A stretch of DNA of 64,000 nt from Ancrocorticia sp039812645 (GCA_039812645.1 JBDIAV010000003.1:1-64000); one strand, 5' to 3'. Positions 52,538 through 61,557 are shown, counted from the first letter of the stretch. Program-made: numbers and translations. The notes: a model not told the origin generated them from the letters alone.

Positions 52538-53325
52538 CCGTCCGTCCTCCGAAGAAAGATCGTCGCCATGGCGAGCAACCCCACCATCCATAGCGCCATA
52601 ATGAGTCCGCCCGGCAACGGCGCGAGGCCTTCGGGTGCTCCCATGGATTCGCCCATGAAGAGATTTCTGCCCGCCATGTCCGGTAGGTAGTTAGCCAGCG
52701 AGGTGACCTTGGTGAGCAGGTAGGAGAAGGAGACAAGCGAGCTGTTAACGATGAGAAAAGCAAGCGGTATCAACACGTTGCGGGCGAGAGCCGCGATGGC
52801 CAGTGCGATGAGACCCATAAGAATCCAGTAGAGCGTCCCCAGGAGTGCTCGGATGAGGGCATTGTGGTGGGTGACAGTCTCGGTTCCGGTTCCCCCGATG
52901 ACAAGCTCGGCGGCTAACCAACATGTTGGCAGCATGACCACCGCCATGAGCACGACGAGACTCACCGTGACAAGGACTTTGCTGGCCAGCAGCAGACCCC
53001 GCGTCGGGACCGCACGCAAGCTCGTGAGAATTTGGCGTGCGCCGCCGGACTCGGCGGTTTCCGCACTGTATTCGCTGCCCATGACCATCACTGCGATGAT
53101 GACAGCACCCACCGTGCCCAGCGGCATGATGGCAAAGACGGTCTCGAAGGTGGAGGTATCGGCGACTCTCGAAAGATCACCTGAACGAATTGCGGAACGT
53201 ACGGTGGAGGCATTGAGAAGAGTGAGAGCGACGCTTGCGAGCACTCCGACACCCAGCCCGGCCCACACTCCGGGCAGCGTCAAAGCCTTGACAAACTCTC
53301 CCCGCACGACGTTAACGATGCTCAT
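52534..53325 (-). CDS. ABC-2 type exporter permease subunit
   Basis: 263 residues, six spans. VMVMGSEYSAETAESGGARQ matches the EYS-x4 loop of the same family as its neighbour, so both permeases come from duplication. It pairs with the downstream permease and the ATPase upstream to make a complete transporter. It overlaps both neighbours by 4 bp (ATGA), giving a tight three-gene operon transcribed away from the two-component genes. Confidence 0.83.
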   Translation of the reverse strand: MSIVNVVRGEFVKALTLPGVWAGLGVGVLASVALTLLNASTVRSAIRSGDLSRVADTSTFETVFAIMPLGTVGAVIIAVMVMGSEYSAETAESGGARQILTSLRAVPTRGLLLASKVLVTVSLVVLMAVVMLPTCWLAAELVIGGTGTETVTHHNALIRALLGTLYWILMGLIALAIAALARNVLIPLAFLIVNSSLVSFSYLLTKVTSLANYLPDMAGRNLFMGESMGAPEGLAPLPGGLIMALWMVGLLAMATIFLRRTDG

Positions 53326-54032
53326 CGCACAGTCTCTTTGCCCGAGACGAGATGGAAGAAGGCGGACTCGAGATCTGGGTACCCGGAGGTGACGTCCGCA
53401 AGTGATCCGGATGCCCGCGTCTGTCCGTTGGCGATAACGACGACGTCGTCGGCAATTTCAGCTACTTCTGCCATGACATGACTGGAGAGCAGGACGGTCC
53501 CGCCTTGTTCGGCGTGCGAGCGGAGGAGTTCACGGAGCCAGCGGATACCTTCGGGGTCGAGGCCATTGACGGGCTCGTCGAGAATTAATATCTCTGGTTT
53601 GCCAAGCAACGCGGTGGCGATGCCGAGGCGTTGCCCCATGCCCAGCGAGAAGGTTCCTACCTTCATACGCGCCGATTCGACGAGACCAACTTCTTCCAGT
53701 ACCTCGTCCACCCGGGAGCGAGGGATACCGTTGGATGCGGCTACCCACCGCAGGTGGTTGCGGGCAGTACGTGAGTGATGCGCACCGGAGCCGTCAAGGA
53801 CAGATCCCACGTGCCTCAGTGGATACCTGAGCTTACGATAAGGCACGTTTCCGATGAGGGCGGTGCCGGATGTTGCGTGGTCAATGCCAAGAAGGATGCG
53901 CAATGTTGAGGACTTCCCGGCGCCGTTTGCGCCAAGGAACGCGGTAACCCTACCGGGGTGAGCCTCGAAGCTCACGGCATTGAGAACACGGCGCGAACCA
54001 TGAGTTTTGGTCAGGCTGTTGATCGTTATCAT
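53322..54032 (-). CDS. ABC exporter ATPase
   Basis: 236 residues from ATG 54032; the open frame extends to 54239 but the extension is not ATPase-like. ITINSLTKTHGSRRVLNAVS, Walker A FLGANGAGKSSTLRILLG, a Q-loop-like segment VGSVLDGSG, signature FSLGMGQRLGIATALLGKPE (LGMGQ in place of LSGGQ, as in many BcrA/CcmA-type ATPases), Walker B ILILDEPVNGLDPEG and H-loop LSSHVMAE. It drives the two permeases. No Shine-Dalgarno sequence is obvious. Divergent from the histidine kinase with 117 bp between starts, so the two-component pair is the likely regulator. Confidence 0.88.
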   Translation of the reverse strand: MITINSLTKTHGSRRVLNAVSFEAHPGRVTAFLGANGAGKSSTLRILLGIDHATSGTALIGNVPYRKLRYPLRHVGSVLDGSGAHHSRTARNHLRWVAASNGIPRSRVDEVLEEVGLVESARMKVGTFSLGMGQRLGIATALLGKPEILILDEPVNGLDPEGIRWLRELLRSHAEQGGTVLLSSHVMAEVAEIADDVVVIANGQTRASGSLADVTSGYPDLESAFFHLVSGKETVR

Positions 54033-54137
54033 GCGGACTATCGTGCTCGCTGCCCTCCGTACAGCACACCGAACCCCGGGTGGATTTTTTGCTTCCGTCT
54101 CAGACCCTACTCCGATGTGATCCGCAGGTTCGCTTAC

Positions 54138-54149
54138 TAGACTGACCGC
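54138..54149 (+). promoter_or_regulatory. Leaderless -10 box for the histidine kinase
   Basis: TAGACT at 54138-54143 lies 6 nt before GTG 54150; no Shine-Dalgarno sequence is present. Confidence 0.5.
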
Positions 54150-55094
54150 GTGAATGAAGAATCCGTGGAAACGCAAGAGACTGTGCATAGTTGGGTTCCG
54201 CGTGATGTGGGCGAACCGCAATCGTCCCCATCGTTGCAATTAGACGCCCCCATATGGACGTCTCGGACCTGGATCAATGCTTCGGTTGCTCTTGTTCTTC
54301 TCATGGTGATCCTTCTAGCAACAGGACATACCAGTGCCGAGCAAGCACGCACAACTGTCATAGTTATTGCGCTGGCCGCCATGGCGATCATTGCCGGGGC
54401 CAGCTGGAGGTCGAGTCGGCAGCGGCGCGCTTACCAGCAAGAACTGGTGGAATGGAGTGCGCGGCGAGCCGTTGAAATTGAACGATTGCGCATTGCCCGC
54501 GAGCTGCATGACCTGGCGTCGCACGGACTCGGGACCATCACAGTACGGGCGGCTGCTGGACGCCTCCAGCGCGATGTATCCGGCTATCTGAGCGCTTTGG
54601 AGGATATTGAGGAGACAAGTCGAAGGTCCACCTTGGAGCTGCGACGTATGCTCCGAGTGCTGAGAGAACCCCATCAATTGCCTGCGGAGTTTCGACCCGT
54701 TGAGGATCTTCGAGAGCTCCCGCTGATCATCTCCGATGGAGAAGCACGGGGACTGTCCATAACGACGGACATTACCGATGAGCCAGCGATTGAACGGCTC
54801 TCCGCGGGAGCACAACTGGCAATTTGTGCGGCGGTACGGGAAGGCCTCATCAATGCCAGTCAGCATGCCGGAGGGACGAAGGTACATCTTTCCATTGCGC
54901 GGGTCGAAGAAGACATTCTTATGAGGGTTATCGATCAAGGTCCCGTTCCCGGATGGCATCCGGCGCGAGGGGCAGGGTACGGACTCGTAGGACTCCGCGA
55001 GAGAATTGCCGCTTTAGGCGGAGGTGTGATGGCCGAACGCCACGGTCGAGGTTTCGCACTGACGGTACGGATACCCGCGGAGGAAGGACTATGA
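54150..55094 (+). CDS. NarL-type two-component sensor histidine kinase
   Basis: 314 residues; GTG start. Two membrane spans (about 43-60 and 68-86) with a very short outer loop, so it probably senses within the membrane, as kinases paired with ABC exporters do. The HisKA_3 box is EIERLRIARELHDLASHGLG with phospho-acceptor His120. The ATPase domain shows EGLINASQHAGGTKVHLSIA (N-box) and GYGLVGLRERIAALGG (G-box). It hands phosphate to the next gene product, which overlaps its stop by 4 bp (ATGA). Confidence 0.9.
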   Translation: MNEESVETQETVHSWVPRDVGEPQSSPSLQLDAPIWTSRTWINASVALVLLMVILLATGHTSAEQARTTVIVIALAAMAIIAGASWRSSRQRRAYQQELVEWSARRAVEIERLRIARELHDLASHGLGTITVRAAAGRLQRDVSGYLSALEDIEETSRRSTLELRRMLRVLREPHQLPAEFRPVEDLRELPLIISDGEARGLSITTDITDEPAIERLSAGAQLAICAAVREGLINASQHAGGTKVHLSIARVEEDILMRVIDQGPVPGWHPARGAGYGLVGLRERIAALGGGVMAERHGRGFALTVRIPAEEGL

Positions 55095-55747
55095 ACGTTC
55101 TCATCGCTGAAGACCAACCGCTGCTACGCAAAAGTCTCGCAACGATTATTGGGTCGGCACCCGATGTCCATGTGGTTGGCGAGGCTGCGAACGGACAGGA
55201 GGCGGTCTCCCTCGCCCGTGAGCTCCATCCTGACGTGATTCTTATGGACATCAGGATGCCTGGTCTCAACGGAATTGAGGCGACGGCGGCGATTTCCGCG
55301 GATCAATCGCTCGCAGCTGTCAAGATTCTCGTCCTGACGATGTTTGATATGGATGAATACGTCGAGGCAGCCCTACGGGTGGGTGCGCACGGGTTTCTTC
55401 TCAAGGATTCGACGCCCGAGGTGCTTCTCGACGGGATCAGGCGAGTGAAGGCCGGAGAGCATACCTACTCCCCGGCGGTGCTCGGCAGAATGGAGGCGAG
55501 TTTTCTTGGACGTGCCGGTAATGCCATTCACAACTCACGTGTAACAGCGTTGCTCACGAAACGTGAAATCGAAGTCCTCGCGCTGATTGCTGAAGGTTAT
55601 TCCAACGCCGAGATCATGACGCAACTCTTTATCTCTATGGCAACGGTAAAAACTCACATCGGAAACCTTCTCGCCAAGATCGGCGCCCGTGATCGTTCGC
55701 AGCTGGTTATTTACGCTTATGAGAATGGTGTGGTTTGCCGCGACTAG
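55091..55747 (+). CDS. NarL/LuxR-family response regulator
   Basis: 218 residues from ATG 55091 (the frame is open from 54824 inside the kinase gene). The receiver domain has acidic residues at IAEDQP, phospho-acceptor Asp53 in VILMDIRMPG, TMFD and the conserved Lys of LLKDSTPE. The C-terminal helix-turn-helix is TKREIEVLALIAEGYSNAEI then MTQLFISMATVKTHIGNLLA. It probably controls the divergent ABC-2 operon. It ends tail-to-tail with the acyltransferase gene, sharing 4 bp (CTAG). Confidence 0.92.
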   Translation: MNVLIAEDQPLLRKSLATIIGSAPDVHVVGEAANGQEAVSLARELHPDVILMDIRMPGLNGIEATAAISADQSLAAVKILVLTMFDMDEYVEAALRVGAHGFLLKDSTPEVLLDGIRRVKAGEHTYSPAVLGRMEASFLGRAGNAIHNSRVTALLTKREIEVLALIAEGYSNAEIMTQLFISMATVKTHIGNLLAKIGARDRSQLVIYAYENGVVCRD

Positions 55748-57633
55748 TCGTCCTTCGAGGTGCCATCTAGTGCCGAGATCCGATCCGAAAGTTCTTGGAA
55801 TGCCCCCTGGACAGTCTCCGCGAAGAGATGCATGCCATCCATATTGGGATGGGTTTGATCTGATTGCAGCATCTGCGGCTGAGCGCTGACGGCTGAGTAC
55901 CAATCTGCAATGATCGCATTGGGATAGTCGGAAACGATGTCGGCTAATAGTTTGTTAGCAGGGTCGATGAATGTGGACATGCCGTACAAGTTAACGACGA
56001 CGACCATTCGCTCCGGTCCAAGCATGTCGAGAACATGTCGAACGACCTCGGCGTCCGGTACGCCAGCGTTGGTTCCAAAGTCGATGATGACCGCGCGTCG
56101 GACCGTACCGTTGGCGAGCGCTGTGGAGACGACATCCTCAGCGTGTTGCCACTGGCGGTTGGACACGGCGTCCAGGTAGATCCCGGGAAAGACAGCATTG
56201 AGACCGCCGGTGCTCGTAACCAAGAGAGAGTCGCCAAATCCGGTGATGTCATCCCCGGTGGGGACGGAGTGGTCTACGTTGATGATAGGCGGCACTGTCG
56301 AGTCCGTGGCCGGGGTTCGAGTGGGCTTGTTGCTGTTCCCTGGGCCCTCATTATTCTCTAAGCCGGCCTGAGGATTGTTCTCCTCAATTTCTTGCTGTCC
56401 TTGTTCAATGGCGATTTGTACGGCTGACTTGGCGGGAGCGGTGATGAGCCCGGCGGTGGTACCCGCTATAAGAAGGAGGGAAGCGGCAAGGACAACTTGA
56501 GGCATCACATTCCGTTCCCGTATCGGTGCTAGTGCACGCCTCCCGCATTCGCGGAATCCGAGTGTACGAACTGGCACCTCCACGTACCGGTAAGAAAGAG
56601 CAGAGATGACCAGAGTTGCGGCGAAGGCAACCGCTCGGACAATCCAATGTGTCACGGAATCGATGGCGGTGGCCGGGGCAAGAGCGGTAAGAAGCAGGAT
56701 GAGGGGCCAGTGCCAGAGATAGATTCCGTAGGAACGTTCACCCAGCCATACCACGGGGCGCAGTTCAGCCACGGCCACGGTGGCGCGATGTCCGGATAAC
56801 AGACACGCGATGAGTAACGCCGTTAGAAGACTTGCGAGAAAGAGTCCACCCCGGAAGGTAAAGGCCGAGTTCTCGTCGAGAGCCCACATGAGAGCCACAA
56901 TGGACAGCAGCGTGAGAGGGGCGGCCAGAGGAGCTAAGCGAGTGAACCACGTCGAGTCGAGCCACCTGGTACCTGCCCACATAAAAGCGAGAGCTACTCC
57001 GAGAAGAAGCCCAAAGGCATGGGTATCCGTGCCGTAGTAGACGCGGGTAACGTCTTCGCCGGGCGAATAAAGGAGTGCCATGACGAGCGCTGAGAGGATA
57101 GCAGCCCCGGTGGCCACAGCAATACGAGCCCTCCACGAGCGCACCATCGCCAGGACGACAAGGAAAAGAATTGGCCAGATGAGGTAGAACTGTTCCTCGA
57201 CCGCCAGCGACCAGAAGTGGGCAAAAAGCTGCGGTGAGGTACCGGCAAAATACGAGGATCCCGCGAGAATTTCCACCCAGTTCGTTGAGAAGGTGAGTGC
57301 CCCAAGCGTTTGGCGTCGAATCCCCACGAGGAGATCGTCTCCTAGAAGGAGACCGGCGGTTACTGATACCAGCACGACAAGGACGAGGGCTGGAAGAAGG
57401 CGCCGTGCACGACGAAGCCAGAATCGTGGAAGATCCAGGTTGTTTGTCGAGGAAAGTTCACGGATGAGTAGTGTCGTAATGAGGAATCCGGATACGACGA
57501 AGAAGATATCGACGCCAATAAACCCGCCCGGCAATGAAGCTGGGCGGAGGTGAAAAATGAGGACTGCGACGACTGCAAATGCCCGAAGGCCATCGAGTCC
57601 GCGAATCCGCTGAGGTCTCACATTCACTCTCAT
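55744..57633 (-). CDS. Acyltransferase-3 membrane protein with C-terminal SGNH domain (OafA/YrhL-like)
   Basis: 629 residues. The acyltransferase-3 half (about 1-400) has RIRGLDGLRAFAVVAVLIFH (catalytic His28), GVDIFFVVSGFLITTLLIRE, FWSLAVEEQFYLIWPI and SYGIYLWHWP, with ten or so membrane spans. After a Pro/Asn linker, the extracytoplasmic SGNH-like domain (about 455-629) shows ITGFGDSLLV and QSDQTHPNMDG (the D-x2-H dyad). Proteins of this design O-acetylate peptidoglycan or surface polysaccharides outside the cell. It may modify the glycopolymer made by the 33-43 kb cluster. Transcribed alone. Confidence 0.88.
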   Translation of the reverse strand: MRVNVRPQRIRGLDGLRAFAVVAVLIFHLRPASLPGGFIGVDIFFVVSGFLITTLLIRELSSTNNLDLPRFWLRRARRLLPALVLVVLVSVTAGLLLGDDLLVGIRRQTLGALTFSTNWVEILAGSSYFAGTSPQLFAHFWSLAVEEQFYLIWPILFLVVLAMVRSWRARIAVATGAAILSALVMALLYSPGEDVTRVYYGTDTHAFGLLLGVALAFMWAGTRWLDSTWFTRLAPLAAPLTLLSIVALMWALDENSAFTFRGGLFLASLLTALLIACLLSGHRATVAVAELRPVVWLGERSYGIYLWHWPLILLLTALAPATAIDSVTHWIVRAVAFAATLVISALSYRYVEVPVRTLGFRECGRRALAPIRERNVMPQVVLAASLLLIAGTTAGLITAPAKSAVQIAIEQGQQEIEENNPQAGLENNEGPGNSNKPTRTPATDSTVPPIINVDHSVPTGDDITGFGDSLLVTSTGGLNAVFPGIYLDAVSNRQWQHAEDVVSTALANGTVRRAVIIDFGTNAGVPDAEVVRHVLDMLGPERMVVVVNLYGMSTFIDPANKLLADIVSDYPNAIIADWYSAVSAQPQMLQSDQTHPNMDGMHLFAETVQGAFQELSDRISALDGTSKDD

Positions 57634-57946
57634 AGGGCCAGGGTACGTGGATTGACGGAGATTCCGGGCCAGCTTCTCATTGCATCATCGTGTGGTTCGT
57701 AACTATCCGCAAAATTGTGACGTTATTTGTTCGTTATGAAATCACGAATTTATGACCCCATGTTGAGGCTGACCTGGTTCCACGGTCTCACATTCATGGA
57801 TCATCTTTTGAAGTGAACTAAAATGTCCTAACATAAGTAATAGGTCATATTTTGTGGCCAAATTGTAATAATTGTCGTTAGGGTAAGCGGTGGTTGCCTC
57901 CTTATTCGAGGAAGCACTGTAGACCGGAAGGCCGAAAGAAAGACCT
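57634..57946 (+). promoter_or_regulatory. Long upstream region of the first NlpC/P60 gene, shared in part with its paralogue
   Basis: Three blocks recur before the second gene: ATGAAATCAC...TATGAC (57736-57756; again at 59762-59780), TGTGGCCAAATTGTAATA (57853-57870; again at 59792-59809) and GACCGGAAGGCCGAAAGAAA (57922 on; again at 59863). The first two blocks are about 85 bp further apart here than in the paralogue. TAATA ending the second block may be the -10 region, about 80 nt before the start. No gene is present. Confidence 0.6.
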
Positions 57947-59467
57947 ATGTTCCATTCAACTCCCCGGCGCACACTCCGCGCTGCTGCAGGATTTGCTGCG
58001 ATGACTTTGCCACTTGGTCTCGCACTCCCGGCGGTGGCTGCTGACGCCCCCGATTCATCTCCAGTCGTAACTCTCCCTGAGGGGGAGGCCCCCACACCAG
58101 CCGAGCAGTCCTTCGTTCCAGAGGCTTCGAATAACCAGGGCGTGGTTGAGCAGTCCCCTTCTGAGGAACTTCCTGCCACACCAAGCTCATCGGATGCTGA
58201 ATCTTCCCAGGAGTCAGGGGATGTGACGCCGTCGCAAGAGACTCAGGTAGATTTTCCTGTTGCCGAGGTGGACATGGACTTGGATGTTGATCTCGGATTC
58301 GATCCCGAGGGCGGCGTATACCGAGAAGCAACAACTGGGGTTGATGCGACAACCACGGTGAAAAACCATCGGTTCTTCTTGAATGATCGCTGGACTGGGG
58401 CTGCTAACACTGAGTTCACCTGGGGGGACTCTAGCTACAAGGTCCTCACTGGTGACTGGGATGGTGACGGCAAGGACACCATCGCACTACGCAATGGCAA
58501 TCAGTTTGCCTTTTCCAATGCGAATCCGGCATCTGGAACTCCTGATTTCACCTTCACCTTTGGGAGCCCAACCGATACCTTCTTGGTAGGGGATTGGGAT
58601 GGCGATGGCAAGGATACTATCGCCATCCGTCGCGGCAACACGTTCCTCATAAAGAACAGTTTGAAGGGCACTGCGGTGGCTTCTACTATCACCTTTGGTC
58701 GCGCAAGCGATGAGGTGTTTGTGGGGGATTGGGATGGCGATGGCGTTGACACGCTGGCTATCCGTCGCGGCAACGAGATCCATATCTCGAACAAGAACGC
58801 CAGCGGCAAGACCGACAAAGTTGTCAGCTTCGGCCGCGTTGGCGACGATATCTACGTGGGAAGCTTCGATCGCTCCCGCCCCGGCCTCGATTCATTTGCG
58901 GTACGCCGCGGAAATACCTATTTCATCAACAAGGTGATCAAGTCGGGCAACGCGGATATTCAGTTGGACTACGGGCGGATCGACGACGTCACCCTGCTCG
59001 GTGATTGGAACGGGGACAACGAAGATACCCTCGGTGTCGTTCGGACTGTCACCACAACCGAATCCACGCAGCCTGTCATTCCCTCAACGAAGAAGCCGAC
59101 AGGTGCTCAAATTCTCGCTCTTGCTATGAAGTATGACGGGGCGCCCTATGTCAAAGGTGGCGTGACACCCGAGGGCTGGGACTGCATCGGCATTATTCGC
59201 TACGTCTATAAGCAATATGGCATCACGATTGGTGGGCGTCCGTCCTCGGTTCTTGAGGCGGGAGAGAGGATTCCGTTCAGTCAGGCTGAGCCGGGCGACA
59301 TTCTCTATTGGCCGAAGGAAAGGTCTAAGACCGGCAATTTTGATCATGTCGCCCTCTACGTGGATTCCACCACTAACTTTGGTGCGTGGAACGTGAAGAA
59401 CGGAACTCGACAGGGTCCGAATAGCTGGATTGGTGGAACTCCCATCGTCATCCGAGTGCTTGACTAA
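57947..59467 (+). CDS. Exported NlpC/P60 peptidase with five GDWDGDG repeats, paralogue 1
   Basis: 506 residues. Signal peptide about 1-32, acidic Ser/Pro-rich linker (about 33-135), then five repeats of about 46 residues with GDWDGDGKDT cores at about 169, 215, 260 and 352 and a degenerate one (GSFDRSR, about 305). The D-x-D-x-D-G loops look like FG-GAP/VCBS calcium loops, so the block may be a small propeller or binding module. The NlpC/P60 domain (about 385-506) has GGVTPEGWDCIGIIRYVYKQ with catalytic Cys413 (DCIG instead of the usual DCSG) and DHVALYV with His467. It should cut peptidoglycan stem peptides outside the cell. The ribosome-binding site is weak (GAAAG). Confidence 0.88.
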   Translation: MFHSTPRRTLRAAAGFAAMTLPLGLALPAVAADAPDSSPVVTLPEGEAPTPAEQSFVPEASNNQGVVEQSPSEELPATPSSSDAESSQESGDVTPSQETQVDFPVAEVDMDLDVDLGFDPEGGVYREATTGVDATTTVKNHRFFLNDRWTGAANTEFTWGDSSYKVLTGDWDGDGKDTIALRNGNQFAFSNANPASGTPDFTFTFGSPTDTFLVGDWDGDGKDTIAIRRGNTFLIKNSLKGTAVASTITFGRASDEVFVGDWDGDGVDTLAIRRGNEIHISNKNASGKTDKVVSFGRVGDDIYVGSFDRSRPGLDSFAVRRGNTYFINKVIKSGNADIQLDYGRIDDVTLLGDWNGDNEDTLGVVRTVTTTESTQPVIPSTKKPTGAQILALAMKYDGAPYVKGGVTPEGWDCIGIIRYVYKQYGITIGGRPSSVLEAGERIPFSQAEPGDILYWPKERSKTGNFDHVALYVDSTTNFGAWNVKNGTRQGPNSWIGGTPIVIRVLD

Positions 59468-59511
59468 CATTGCGCAGGCATCGCAGCGCTCCGTTGTGGT
59501 GATGTGAGTGG

Positions 59512-59549
59512 ACGGGCCGCACCTCAGATTACTGAGGGGTGCGGCCCGT
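59512..59549 (+). terminator. Hairpin terminator after the first NlpC/P60 gene
   Basis: 59512-59527 pairs with 59532-59549 with a 2-nt bulge; T-rich TTCTTCC follows. The remaining 59550-59760 has no gene. Confidence 0.8.
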
Positions 59550-59761
59550 TCTTCCTGTGAGATGCCGGAGTCTTGGTGCTCCGGCTATCGTCGGTTGGTG
59601 CGCTGGCCGTCGTCGATAGAACGGCTTTTTCAACGACGATTCTGTCGTGATCATCTCGTTATATTCTCGTGATTTGCTCCTGGGACTTTTGACCCAAAGT
59701 GAAAAATTTTTTTGGTAACGTAAAAGTCCATACTGGCTATTTGTAAGAAGTTATGTAATTA

Positions 59762-59885
59762 ATGAAATCACATATATGACACACTATGTTCTGTGGCTAA
59801 ATTGTAATATTGCCGGATACTGTAGTACCTGGTTGCACACCTTCTCACCCAAGGGCAACGCTGACCAGAAGGCCGAAAGAAAGAC
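59762..59885 (+). promoter_or_regulatory. Upstream region of the second NlpC/P60 gene
   Basis: Carries the same three blocks as 57736-57944: 59762-59780, 59792-59809 and 59863-59885. The last is part of the untranslated leader and includes the GAAAG ribosome-binding site. The distance from the TTGTAATA block to the start codon is the same within 2 nt in both genes, so transcription start and leader length are conserved. Confidence 0.6.
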
Positions 59886-59887
59886 TC

Positions 59888-61456
59888 ATGCACCACTCCA
59901 CTTATCGACGCTCACTCCGTCTTGTCGCAACACTCGCGGCAATGACTTTACCCTTAGGGTTTGCGCTCCCGGCAATAGCCGACGACGACGTCAACTCAGG
60001 GGCTATTATCCTCCCCACAGACGAGACCTCCACTCCAGCAGAGAAAACTCCTGCTGACGACTCGTCTAGCGTGCCAGAGCCTTCTGGCACCCCAGACCTG
60101 TCGGGTACGCCCGTTCCTTCCACCAGTTTGGAGCCGACAGAGTCAATTTCCTCCGAAGCATTATCGACACCATCCAACCTCTCAACTTCCCTACCGTCGG
60201 CAGAATCAGCTGATACGACGTCGTCGAACGACGATATCTTTGGAGACAACACGCATGCTGTCTGGGGAAATGAGCTAGGCATTGATCCCGAAATTATCGT
60301 CAATGAGAAGCCCGGGAACGAGACCGCGTCCAATACCCCGTCCGCGGTGAAAAACCATAAGTTCTTTCTCAATGATCGCTGGAGCGGGACAGCCAATATG
60401 GAGTTCTCCTGGGGCGAGGCAAGTTATCAGGTGCTTGTCGGAGACTGGGATGGCGATGGCAAGGACACCATTGCGCTACGCAAGGGGAGCCAGTTCGCCT
60501 TCTCCAAGAAGAATCCGGCTTCTGGCACTCCAAACTTCACTCTGACCTGGGGCTTACCCACGGATACTGTCCTGGTGGGCGACTGGAACGGTGACGGCAA
60601 AGATACCCTAGCTATTCGACGTGGAAATTCGTATCACGTGAAGAACAGCCTCACCGGTTCAAGCACGGATCTCCTCTTTTACTTTGGTAATGACCGGGAC
60701 GAAGTATTCGTTGGCGATTGGGACGGTAACGGTACGGATACCCTTGCTGTTCGCCGCGGCAATAAGCTTCATATTTCCAATAAGAATGTGAGTGGAAGCA
60801 CGGACAAGGTCATCACCTATGGCCGCGCCGGCGACGACCTCTATACCGGAAGTTTCGATCGTTCGCACCCTGGCCGTGATTCGTTCGCGGTGCGTCGAGG
60901 CAATACCTACTTCATTAAAAAGACGATCAAGTCCGGTAACGCGGATATCCAGGTCGATTATGGTCGAGTCAACGATGTGACTCTGCTTGGCGACTGGAAC
61001 GGTGACGGTGAGGACACTCTTGGAGTTGTTCGTACCATCACCACGAAGACTTCCACGCAGCCAACGCAACCTCCCGTCGCGAGCAAGACGAAGGGTTCCG
61101 AGGTCCTTGCCTTTGCGAAGAAGCACACCGGTGCGCCGTATTCGTGGGGCGGAGTCACTCCGTCTGGCTGGGACTGCATTGGCATGATCCGATACGTGTA
61201 CAAGCAGTATGGCGTCAACATCGGTGGTTATACGAGTGACGTGCTCTCTGTGGGCCGCAAGATTCCGTTTAGCCAAGCGCAGCCGGGTGACATCCTCTAT
61301 TGGTCGAAGGAGAACTCGGTGGCCCGCAACGCTCACGTGGCGCTATACGTCAACTCCACGACGAACTTCGGGGCGTGGAACGAGAGCATGGGAACTCGGG
61401 ATGGCAACAACTCATGGGTGGGCGGCACGCCCATCGTCATCCGTATCTTCGACTGA
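59888..61456 (+). CDS. Exported NlpC/P60 peptidase with five GDWDGDG repeats, paralogue 2
   Basis: 522 residues from ATG 59888 (the open frame starts at 59810 but enters the conserved leader). The same order as its neighbour: signal peptide to about residue 31, Ser/Thr/Pro-rich linker (to about 150), repeats with cores at about 185, 231, 276, (321) and 368, then NlpC/P60 (about 400-522) with GGVTPSGWDCIGMIRYVYKQ (Cys430) and AHVALYV (His483). The repeats and enzyme domains are highly similar, while the linkers differ. The fourth repeat is degenerate in both (GSFDRSHPG here), so it predates the duplication. Probably a wall hydrolase needed for cell separation or remodelling. Confidence 0.88.
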   Translation: MHHSTYRRSLRLVATLAAMTLPLGFALPAIADDDVNSGAIILPTDETSTPAEKTPADDSSSVPEPSGTPDLSGTPVPSTSLEPTESISSEALSTPSNLSTSLPSAESADTTSSNDDIFGDNTHAVWGNELGIDPEIIVNEKPGNETASNTPSAVKNHKFFLNDRWSGTANMEFSWGEASYQVLVGDWDGDGKDTIALRKGSQFAFSKKNPASGTPNFTLTWGLPTDTVLVGDWNGDGKDTLAIRRGNSYHVKNSLTGSSTDLLFYFGNDRDEVFVGDWDGNGTDTLAVRRGNKLHISNKNVSGSTDKVITYGRAGDDLYTGSFDRSHPGRDSFAVRRGNTYFIKKTIKSGNADIQVDYGRVNDVTLLGDWNGDGEDTLGVVRTITTKTSTQPTQPPVASKTKGSEVLAFAKKHTGAPYSWGGVTPSGWDCIGMIRYVYKQYGVNIGGYTSDVLSVGRKIPFSQAQPGDILYWSKENSVARNAHVALYVNSTTNFGAWNESMGTRDGNNSWVGGTPIVIRIFD

Positions 61457-61510
61457 TATGAACTGACAGAGGGACCTTTTGTGGTCCTTCCATGAACAAC
61501 GACACCACAC

Positions 61511-61557
61511 AGAAGGGGTTACGTTCCGGAGCACCAGACTGGAACGTAACCCCTTCT
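61511..61557. terminator. 17-bp hairpin terminator between convergent genes
   Basis: 61511-61527 pairs exactly with 61541-61557, loop 13 nt. A smaller AGGGACC...GGTCCT stem precedes it near 61470. It serves the second NlpC/P60 gene and the convergent epimerase gene. Confidence 0.75.

Noticed and set aside
57780..57946. c-di-AMP (ydaO-type) riboswitch before the NlpC/P60 gene
   Set aside because: Wall-hydrolase genes of actinobacteria often carry one, but the conserved core elements I know are not present in either leader.
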